Shown here: positions 9,353 through 15,780 of the stretch, piece by piece
Position numbering within the stretch: position 1 is the first letter of the stretch
How the letters are laid out: each line of letters starts with the position of its first letter
Assembly (NCBI GenBank): GCA_045107135.1
Contig: JASFZI010000051.1
Location: 1 to 15,780 of the forward strand
Reading direction: 5' to 3'
Source: UBA6164 sp045107135
Lineage (GTDB): Bacteria > Patescibacteriota > Gracilibacteria > BD1-5 > UBA6164
DNA: 15,780 nt
The notes under the pieces: model-generated
What the model saw: only the letters and a program-made list of their open reading frames with translations
The model's database searches: none
Told to the model about the DNA's origin: nothing
Program-made: the position numbers and the translations under genes

Positions 9353-9358
9353 TTTTTT

Positions 9359-9565
9359 ATGACTGGTAGCAAGGAACAGAGGACTATTAAAGAGGCTAAG
9401 ATTTTTTTGGCTGCATCAACAGCAACAAAAACAGAGTTACTTTCGGCTATGGCTGAATTAAAAGATGAATTTGGGGATAAATTTCCTGATACATTAAAAG
9501 AAATACTGAAAGATTTTCCACGTATACAAGATGACTTGGATATGTTGTCCTCTGGTTTTTACTAA
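9359..9565 (+). CDS. Hypothetical small protein, 68 aa, UGA-free
   Basis: I do not recognise this protein. It is hydrophilic, without a signal peptide or membrane segment, and looks mostly helical: TIKEAKIFLAAS, KTELLSAMAELKDEF and DTLKEILKDF, then DDLDML. The gene is unlike its neighbours. It has a strong GGAGGG ribosome binding site, its own promoter and its own terminator. All three glycines are GGT or GGG rather than the TGA that dominates elsewhere, and a hand count gives about 35% G+C, against values often near 20-28% in sampled lines of nearby genes. It therefore reads identically in the standard code and code 25. Recent transfer, or selection for strong expression, would each explain this. 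With three glycines, the codon argument is suggestive only. Confidence 0.75.
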   Translation: MTGSKEQRTIKEAKIFLAASTATKTELLSAMAELKDEFGDKFPDTLKEILKDFPRIQDDLDMLSSGFY

Positions 9566-9569
9566 ACAT

Positions 9570-9609
9570 AAAAGAGTCCTATATCCATTATTGGATATAG
9601 GACTCTTTT
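9570..9609. terminator. Strong hairpin terminator between convergent genes
   Basis: A perfect 18-bp stem (AAAAGAGTCCTATATCCA at 9570-9587 with its complement at 9592-9609) closes on a 4-base TTAT loop. On the plus strand it is followed by CTCTTTTTA; on the minus strand the stem itself ends in TTTT. It lies 4 nt past the stop of the 68-aa ORF and just past the stop of the minus-strand gene, so it probably works in both directions. Confidence 0.93.
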
Positions 9610-9615
9610 CTCTTT

Positions 9616-10446
9616 TTATTGTTTAATTTCATCCTCAGTATAAATCAAATTAAAGTTTTTTAATAACTCAGATCAAGAATCTGGAATTACTACGAAAGCA
9701 TCTTTTATCAAAGCATCCTTATTATTTATAAGTGTATCAAGTAGTAATTTATTATAATTATTCAAATAATTGTATTCAGCTAAGAAATGGTTTATATAAA
9801 CAATATAAGTTCTAGAATAATAATATTCTTGTTTTAATTCTAAATATTTATTTATATTTTCTAAACTTTCTTCTGAATTATTATTTGTAAAATCAGATTC
9901 AATTTTCAATTTTAATGTTTCTATTCATCAATCGGATTCCGTCATATTATTCAGAAATATAGTTTTTTGCTTATTTAGTGTTCCAAGGTTTTCAGCTCAT
10001 ATAATAAATCTATATTCTAATTGTTCAATAAAAGCATCTAATATTTTTGGTTTATCATAACTTGATGCGAGTAATTGTTTTACATTTGTTTTTAAAATAT
10101 TTCTATATTCATTTATTGACTGCATATTACTTCATATTAATTCCTTGTTTGCATTATCTTGATTTGTGATAATTTCACTTATTGAAAAAATATCTCTATA
10201 TATTGTTGCAGGAACTGCTCATTTTTGAGTATACCTAGTTCATAAATTAGTTGTTATTGCTACTCATATTTTTCATATTGAGCTATTATTTATTTTTTTG
10301 AAATTAGATTCATTTGTATTATTTTTTACTATATTTTCTTCAATTGATGTTGCATTTAATAGATTAACTCATATATTAAAACTAAGTGCAAGAAAAATAC
10401 TTAGCAGCAATATTTTAAGCAAAAATTTGTTAAATGGTTTTGACAT
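9616..10446 (-). CDS. Hypothetical exported or membrane-anchored protein, 276 aa
   Basis: I do not recognise this protein. It starts MSKPFNKFLLKILLLSIFLA, a typical basic-then-hydrophobic signal peptide or anchor; no lipobox cysteine follows, and the mature chain contains no cysteine. The region after it is rich in Asn, Ile, Glu and Lys, with long predicted helices such as ENINKYLELKQEYYYSRTY and NNYNKLLLDTLINNKDALI. This suggests an extended helical extracytoplasmic domain. In-frame TGA codons fall at glycines (FNIGVNL, SIGKIGVAI, IIGAENLG). In the standard code only an internal 78-residue piece appears, which is misleading. It is divergent from the secreted amidase-SpoIID gene with 49 bp between the two start codons, and convergent with the 68-aa ORF. 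A role at the cell envelope is inferred from the signal peptide and this neighbour only. Confidence 0.75.
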
Positions 10447-10469
10447 ATAAGTTATATAATTTCTAATAT
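10440..10469 (+). promoter_or_regulatory. Probable promoter of the amidase-SpoIID gene
   Basis: A consensus -35 TTGACA (10440-10445) overlaps the start codon of the divergent gene, and a -10 TAATAT (10464-10469) follows after 18 bases. Transcription would begin near 10476, about 20 nt before the ATG at 10496. The 49-bp divergent gap must also hold the minus-strand promoter; a TTGATT-like box exists on that strand but is weak in such AT-rich DNA. Confidence 0.45.
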
Positions 10470-10495
10470 ATTATTATTTTATCATATAAATCAAA

Positions 10496-12367
10496 ATGAA
10501 GAAAGTTTTTTTAATATTTTTAGTACTTTTTGTACCAATTTCATCAACTTTTGCGTTGAATGATATAAAAATAATCTCTAGAGATGAGTGGGGAGCTGAT
10601 GAATCGTATAGGTATATAGATTCTCCTGAATGGGTGCAAATTCTAAAAGATAGGGAAAAAGCGGCTGAAAAAGAAAAAAATACAGTTTATACTCAAGAAC
10701 AGGTAGATGTTTATCATGAGAGACAAGAAAAATTAAGGCAAATGGATGAAATTTTACTTAATGATTATTGAGAAGAAATAGCTGTTGATATTAAAATATA
10801 TAGTGAGAATTGAAATACTTTAGCTTGGCCAATTACAAAGACTAAAAAAGTATCAGGAATAGTTATCCATCATACTGTATCAGATTATGAAGATTCTATA
10901 GAAGGAATAAACAGAATATATAAATATCATGCATTAACTAAAGAATGGTGAGATATTTGATATAATTTTTTAATTTGAAAGAATTGAGAAATTTTTGAAT
11001 GAAGAGCTGGTTGAGATTATGTTACAGCTGCACATGATAAATGGAATAATAGAGCTAATATTTGAATAGCTGTTATTTGAAATTATTCTGCGGAACCAGT
11101 AAATATCAATCAATATAATGCACTTAAAGCTTTAACTAAGTATTTAATAGTTAAATATGATATTGATTTAACTGAAAAGTCATATTTTCATTATGAATGT
11201 AAATGAGACGATTGCGAAAAACCTCTTAAAACTGAATTAAAATATCCAATTATAGGTCATAGAGATGCCTGATACACTGCTTGTCCATGAGAAAAATTAT
11301 ATAAACAATTAGATATTTTAAGAAGGGAATTATTAAAAGATCCTATTTCAATTGCTAATGTGTACAGAAAAAAAATATTTAATATTTTAGGAAGGTTTTC
11401 CGATGAGAAATTAATTGATGTTTTGGTCAGAGTTGAAGATGATTTAGAGGAAACAATTAATTCAAACAAATTAAAATTAAAATGATTTATAATAGATTAT
11501 TTTGAATACAAAAATGATAAAAAAATAGTTATAGTTCAGAATGAAGATGAAAATATTAAAATCAAATTATCATATCCTAATAATGATGCAATAACTATTA
11601 AAACGTGAGATGTTTTAGTAGATATTACGAGAATATGAAATAGTATTTATATAAAATGAAAAAAATTTAATGTATTAAAAATTCCTAAAAAAGATCCAGA
11701 AAGTATTTTGAAAATTACATCTTGGAATAGAATTCCAACTTGGGATACTGGGGAAAAATATAATGATAATAAATTTAGGTGAGATTTAATTATTTACGCA
11801 AAAAATAATAAATTAATTGTTGTTAATAGTCTAGAGGTTGAAGACTATTTAAAATGATTGTGAGAGGTTAGTAATAGTGAAGTTACAGAAAAAATAAAGA
11901 CCATTATAATAGCTGCAAGAAGTTATGCTACTCGGTATACTACCAAAGATAGGAAATTCCCATGAGAATTCTATGATTGAGTGGATGATCCAAATATTTT
12001 TCAAAAATATCTTTGATATGGTTTAGAAGAGAGGAGTCCTAATATAAATAAAATAGTAGAAGAAACTAAATGAAAGGTAATTACATATGAATGAAAGTTG
12101 ATAAAGCCATGGTATTTTAGTAATAGTGATTGACAAACATTAAGTTTTTATGAATATTGTAATGTTAGATATTCTGATGAGATTTGTTCAGTAGAAGCAA
12201 AAAAATATCCATATTTTCAATCAGTAGTTGATAAATGAAGTGAGTGAAAAACCAAAGCATGACACTGAGTTTGAATTTCATGAGCTTGAGTAAGCTATTT
12301 TGCCTCAAAATGATGGAGTTACGACATGATAATTAAATATTTTTTGAAGGGAGTTGATGTATTGTAA
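10496..12367 (+). CDS. Secreted peptidoglycan hydrolase: N-acetylmuramoyl-L-alanine amidase + SpoIID domain
   Basis: A 623-aa exported protein with two cell-wall enzymes in one chain. Residues 1-20 are a signal peptide (MKKVFLIFLVLFVPISSTFA), and a charged helical linker covers about 50-95. An Amidase_2/PGRP domain spans about 120-280. Its zinc ligands are visible as H125 in GIVIHHT, H255 in GHRDAGYTACPG and C263 in the same motif; GYNFLIGKNGEIFEGRAGG lies between. This class cuts the MurNAc-L-Ala bond. After a beta-rich linker (about 320-430), a SpoIID/LytB domain runs from LEVEDYLKGLGEVSN, with the likely catalytic Glu at 457, through IIIAARSYATR to GHGVGISGAGVSYFASKG at the C-terminus. SpoIID is a lytic transglycosylase that prefers stem-peptide-free glycan, the product of an amidase, so the fusion links consecutive steps. 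In the standard code only the first 91 residues would be seen. Confidence 0.88.
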
Positions 12368-12373
12368 AAACTT

Positions 12374-12396
12374 GATAATCATTATCTAATTTTTTT
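12374..12396 (+). terminator. Weak AT-rich hairpin with T-run
   Basis: GATAA (12374-12378) pairs with TTATC (12382-12386) and a run of seven T residues follows at 12390-12396, just after the amidase-SpoIID stop. The stem is short and all but one pair is A:T, so termination here would be inefficient at best. Confidence 0.3.
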
Positions 12397-12405
12397 AGAT
12401 TAAAT

Positions 12406-12434
12406 TTGATATTATATATAATATATGATATACT
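12406..12434 (+). promoter_or_regulatory. Promoter of the HTH-phosphoribosyltransferase gene
   Basis: A -35 TTGATA (12406-12411) is followed after exactly 17 bases by a -10 TATACT (12429-12434), with TG at 12426-12427 making an extended -10. Transcription would start near 12441, immediately before the twin palindromes, so a protein bound there would block initiation or early elongation. Confidence 0.65.
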
Positions 12435-12441
12435 ATCTATA

Positions 12442-12479
12442 GTTTACTGTAAACACTATACTGTAAACAGTTTACAGTA
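12442..12479. promoter_or_regulatory. Twin palindromic operators, centres 21 bp apart
   Basis: Site 1 (12442-12454) is the perfect palindrome GTTTAC-T-GTAAAC. Site 2 (12459-12479) is a perfect 21-bp palindrome with arms TACTGTAAAC and GTTTACAGTA around a central A at 12469. The centres (12448 and 12469) are 21 bp apart, two helical turns, so two dimers would sit on the same face. The shared half-site is GTTTAC[T/A]GTA, which occurs four times in both orientations. The sites lie between the promoter and the start codon of a gene encoding a winged-helix protein, so autoregulation is the simplest reading. Confidence 0.75.
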
Positions 12480-12496
12480 ATAATAATTATTATACT

Positions 12497-13522
12497 ATGA
12501 AGTACGAATTTAAATCACTTAAGCAAATATTGAATTTGTTTGATAATAATCAGATGTTGTGAGTAACTGAGATATCAAATATTCTTTGATTAAGTAGAAC
12601 TATAGTTCATAAATATATAAAGGAATTAGTAAAACAAAAAAAGCTGAAAAAAATATGAAAATCTCCAAAAACTAAATATAAATCATTAAAAAATGATGAT
12701 TATAAGGAATTAGAATGATATCAGTGTAAAGTTGATGATGATTATTTACCAGATTTTAAAGATAAAAAAATATTAGAAGAAATATTTTATAAGTTTGCTA
12801 CAGATTGAGAAAAATTATTATGATTTAGTGGTTTACAAAAATGGTGTAAGTTTAGGAACTTAAATATAAAAGAAAAAACAAAAAATTATATTTCAGTTTT
12901 TAACCATATAATTTCAATTCAGGATAACTGTTGATTATTAAATGCTACACCTATATTTTGAAAACATTTTGAAAAAGTGTATTTAGATGGAGTTTATTAC
13001 GCAGATCAATATAAATGGATGGAATTTGGTAGGTGAAAATTAGCAGAAATGACTTTTTATGCTAAATTATCACAGGATAAAAAATTAATATTAGAAGGTA
13101 TATCTGAAATAATTTTAAAATTAGAATGTGTTATAAAAAAATGAAATTTTGAAGCAATTGCAATTACTCCTTGGAGTATAGATAGAAAAAATCAACTTTT
13201 ACTTTTTCTAAAAAATGAACTCAAATTTTTATGACTACCATTTGTTAATATTATAAAATATTATCCTAATAATATTCCAATCCCTCAAAAATCAATAAAA
13301 ACAAGAAAAGGAAGGATTAAGAATGCACGCAATACAATTTTTGTTAATGATGAAAATATAAAAAAATATTCAAAGGTTTTTCTTATTGATGATTTTGTTT
13401 GATCAGGTTCAACTCTTAATGAAACTGCAGCAAAACTAAAATATGAATGAGTTAATGAAGTTTATTGATTTGCATTTGTATGAAATATGAATTTAGATTA
13501 TGATGTAATCAATGAGGTTTAA
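12497..13522 (+). CDS. Winged-helix/phosphoribosyltransferase fusion regulator
   Basis: A 341-aa protein that joins a DNA-binding head to a type I phosphoribosyltransferase (PRTase) domain. Residues 7-65 form a winged helix: LKQILNLFDNNQMLGVTEIS, then NILGLSRTIVHKYIKELVKQ as the recognition region, then a basic wing (KKIGKSPKTKYKSL). A middle region of unknown fold (about 70-220) contains GRGKLAEMTFYAK. The C-terminal PRTase resembles ComF: IPQKSIKTRKGRIKNARNTI, then the PRPP-binding loop KVFLIDDFVGSGSTLNETAA with DD at 298-299. The ComF N-terminal zinc finger is missing. Bacillus PurR has the same logic (winged helix plus PRTase that senses PRPP), but its PRTase is of a different type. With paired operators directly upstream, a nucleotide-sensing, self-regulating repressor is a reasonable inference. 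A catalytic PRTase remains possible. Confidence 0.8.
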
Positions 13523-13540
13523 AAAAACTAAGTTTGATTT

Positions 13541-13568
13541 TTGTATTTTTAAAATTAATAGTTATACT
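13541..13568 (+). promoter_or_regulatory. Possible promoter of uvrB
   Basis: TTGTAT (13541-13546) and TATACT (13563-13568) are separated by 16 bases in the 80-bp gap before uvrB. The initiation point would be near 13575, about 28 nt upstream of the start codon. No SOS-type (LexA) box is evident. In DNA this AT-rich such matches are easy to find. Confidence 0.4.
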
Positions 13569-13602
13569 TAAAAAAGTGTTTAAAAACTTAAATTAAAATT
13601 AA

Positions 13603-15738
13603 ATGAGTAAAAAACTATTTACATTAAAATCAAAATATACTCCTAGTCCGGATCAAGATTTTGCTATAAAAGAGATTACAAAAAATATATATGACTGAGA
13701 AAAATTTCAAACACTTTGGTGAGTGACATGAAGTGGTAAAACTTTTACCATGGCTAATATTATTGATAATATAAATAAACCAACTTTAATTATTGCTCAT
13801 AATAAAACCCTTGCTGCTCAATTAGCTCAAGAATTCAAAGAATTTTTTCCTGATAATGCTGTTCATTATTTTGTTTCATATTATGATTACTATCAACCAG
13901 AAGCATATGTAGCTAAAACTGACACATATATTGAAAAGGAAGCAACTATTAATGAAGAGATTGATAGACTAAGACATGCTGCAACTCAAGATCTTCTTAC
14001 TAGAAAAGATGTAATAATTGTAGCTTCAGTTTCATGTATTTATGGTATTTGAGATATAACTCTTTATACAGAACAAGTATTTGATATAGAAGTAGGGGAA
14101 AAGTATGTAATAGAAGAATTATTAAAACGTTTAGTAGCTATTCAATTTAGAAGAGCTGCTAACGATTTTAAGCCTGGTAATTTTATGGTTATGTGAGATG
14201 TACTTGAAATCTATCCTTCAAGCTCTGAGACAGTAATAACTATTGAATTTTGGTGAGATGAGGTTACTCAGATAACTTCGAGAAATTATCTTACATGAGA
14301 GATTTATGAGTATATGCAATCTGCTAAAATTTTTCCAGCAAAACATACAGTAACCACAAAAGATAGGATACTAGAAATAATTCCAGATATAAAGGCTGAG
14401 CTTGAAGCAAGACTTAAATATTTTAAAGAGGATTTATGAGATGTTTTAAAATATGAAAGGTTAAAGACAAAAGTAGAATATGATTTGGAGATGATGCAAG
14501 AGGTTTGATATGTTAACTGAATAGAAAATTATTCTAGATATTTAGATTGAAGAAAAGAAGGTAATTCACCTGCAACACTTATGGATTATTTTTGAAAGGA
14601 TTTTCTTTGTTTAGTTGATGAATCTCATATGACTTTTTCTCAAATTGGTTGAATGTATGCTTGAGATAAAGCAAGAAAAACAAACTTAGTTGAAAATGGT
14701 TTTAGATTACCAAGTGCAATGGATAATAGACCACTTAAATTTGATGAATTTGAAAATAAAATACAAAATGTAGTAGCAGTTTCTGCAACTCCATGAAAAT
14801 ATGATATAGGAAAAAGTTGTGATGATCCTGATAAATTTTTCAATTTTGATCCAATAAAAGATTGAGAATGGAAATCATCAAAAAAATGTAGAGTTATTCC
14901 ACAAATGATGAGACCAACTGGATTATTAGATCCTGAAATTATTCAGAGGCCTATGGATTTTATGGTTGATGATATTATGAAAAATATTTCAGATATAGTA
15001 GAAAGTAATGAAAGAATGCTTATCACTACTATTACAAAAAGATCAAGTGAAGAATTAACTGATTATTTACTTGATAACTGAGTAAAAGTTAAATATCTAC
15101 ATAGTGAAGTAGAAACTCTTGAAAGATTAGAGATTTTAAAAGAGCTTAGAGAATGAAAAATTGATGTAATTGTATGAGTAAATTTACTTAGAGAATGACT
15201 TGATTTACCAGAAGTTAGTAAAATTTCCATACTAGATGCGGATAAACAAGGTTTTTTAAGATCTACTTCTGCATTAATTCAAATTATTTGAAGAGCTGCA
15301 AGAAATGAAAACTGAAAAGTCTATATGTACTCTGAACAACTTAAAAAGACTAATATCGATGACTTAATTAAAGAGGATGATTGATTATACAGGCTTGATA
15401 ATGGTAAGCTTTGTAATGCTGATTGATTAATCGTTTCAGAAGCAATGAGAAAAGCTATACATTTAACTAATTATAGGAGAAAATTTCAGGATAATTATAA
15501 TAAGAAAAACTGAATTACTCCAAAAACTATTTTTTCTGAGATAAAGGATATGTGATTAAAATCCAATAAAACAAAAAGGGATTATTCTTTATTAGACAAA
15601 AAGGATATTTGAAAAGAGATTGCTAGACTAGAGCTTGAAATGGATATAGCATCAGCAAATATGGAATATGAAAAAGCAGCTGAATTAAGAGATACAATTA
15701 TTGGAATTAAGAAAGGGCATAAGAATAAGAGGAAGTAG
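13603..15738 (+). CDS. uvrB: Excinuclease ABC subunit B
   Basis: The damage-verifying helicase of nucleotide excision repair; it works with UvrA and UvrC on DNA. All landmarks of the family are present. Walker A is GVTGSGKT (residues 40-47, with two glycines encoded by TGA). The beta-hairpin segment is YFVSYYDYYQPEAYV near 95, and KEATINEEIDRLRH follows. The DEAD-like box is CLVDESHMTFSQIGGMYAGD near 340, then ENGFRLPSAMDNRPLKFDEF. Helicase motif V/VI regions are VGVNLLREGLDLPEVS and IQIIGRAARNENGKV. The UVR domain that binds UvrC ends the protein (KEIARLELEMDIASANMEYE, then KAAELRD). At 711 residues it is slightly longer than usual (about 660-680). Part of the excess is an insertion of roughly 25 residues after SATPGKYDIGKS (about 406-430). 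The 42 bases after the stop show nothing recognisable. Confidence 0.97.
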
Positions 15739-15780
15739 AAGTATATATTCTTATTTAATTAATTAGACATTATATTACTT

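Noticed and set aside
9673..9909. A separate 78-aa minus-strand gene.
   Set aside because: It is an internal slice, between two TGA codons, of the 276-aa minus-strand gene at 9616-10446.
10496..10771. A standalone 91-aa secreted protein.
   Set aside because: The TGA ending it is a glycine codon; the frame continues through clear amidase and SpoIID motifs to TAA at 12365-12367.
13750..14052. A truncated 100-aa UvrB fragment or pseudogene.
   Set aside because: Both ends are artefacts of reading TGA as stop; the same frame is a full-length UvrB from 13603 to 15738.
1..15738. Window of decayed pseudogenes, or UGA = Trp (code 4).
   Set aside because: No frameshifts are needed, catalytic motifs are intact, and TGA falls on conserved glycines while Trp sites such as the W of GPWNFP use TGG.

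Overview
The window reads as a stretch of chromosome from a Candidate Phyla Radiation (Patescibacteria) bacterium that reads UGA as glycine (genetic code 25), that is, Gracilibacteria or Absconditibacteria (SR1). The evidence is direct. In the standard code nearly every gene is broken by in-frame TGA, yet each TGA sits where a conserved glycine belongs: the UvrB Walker A loop, the GalU nucleotide-binding loop, the aldehyde dehydrogenase GPWNFP motif. Tryptophan remains TGG in the same genes. The DNA is very AT-rich, arginine is mostly AGA, and almost no gene has a Shine-Dalgarno sequence. I cannot tell Gracilibacteria from SR1 by eye. All coordinates below use UGA = Gly, with only TAA and TAG as stops.

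Layout: (1) 1-2888, a tight housekeeping operon: 3' end of metG, galU, and a YvcK/CofD-family gene, spaced 4 and 1 nt apart. (2) 2902-4689, a membrane sugar-phosphate transferase gene bracketed by two nearly identical ~103-bp palindromic repeats. (3) 4716-9211, a close-packed four-gene operon: an unknown 133-aa protein, a U32/UbiV-like protein with a possible Fe-S cysteine set, a ThDP-dependent acetolactate synthase-like enzyme, and an aldehyde dehydrogenase of the succinate-semialdehyde type. (4) 9243-9609, a self-contained cassette: promoter with a palindrome over its -10, a strong Shine-Dalgarno, a UGA-free 68-aa ORF, and a strong hairpin terminator. (5) 9616-10446 (minus), an unknown exported or anchored protein, divergent from a secreted amidase + SpoIID cell-wall protein (10496-12367). 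(6) 12406-13522, a winged-helix/phosphoribosyltransferase fusion preceded by a strong promoter and two palindromic operators whose centres are 21 bp apart. (7) 13603-15738, a complete uvrB.

Much of the window concerns the cell envelope: GalU supplies UDP-glucose, the PHPT enzyme starts a lipid-linked glycan, YvcK-family proteins tie carbon status to cell-wall synthesis in other bacteria, and the amidase-SpoIID protein trims peptidoglycan. The points most worth a second look are: the ThDP enzyme/semialdehyde dehydrogenase pair, which may be a 2-oxoglutarate decarboxylase shunt; the UbiV-like protein beside it; the atypical 68-aa cassette; and the HTH-PRTase fusion with twin operators. No tRNA, rRNA, CRISPR array or transposase gene was seen. 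No gene-free stretch exceeds 300 bases.
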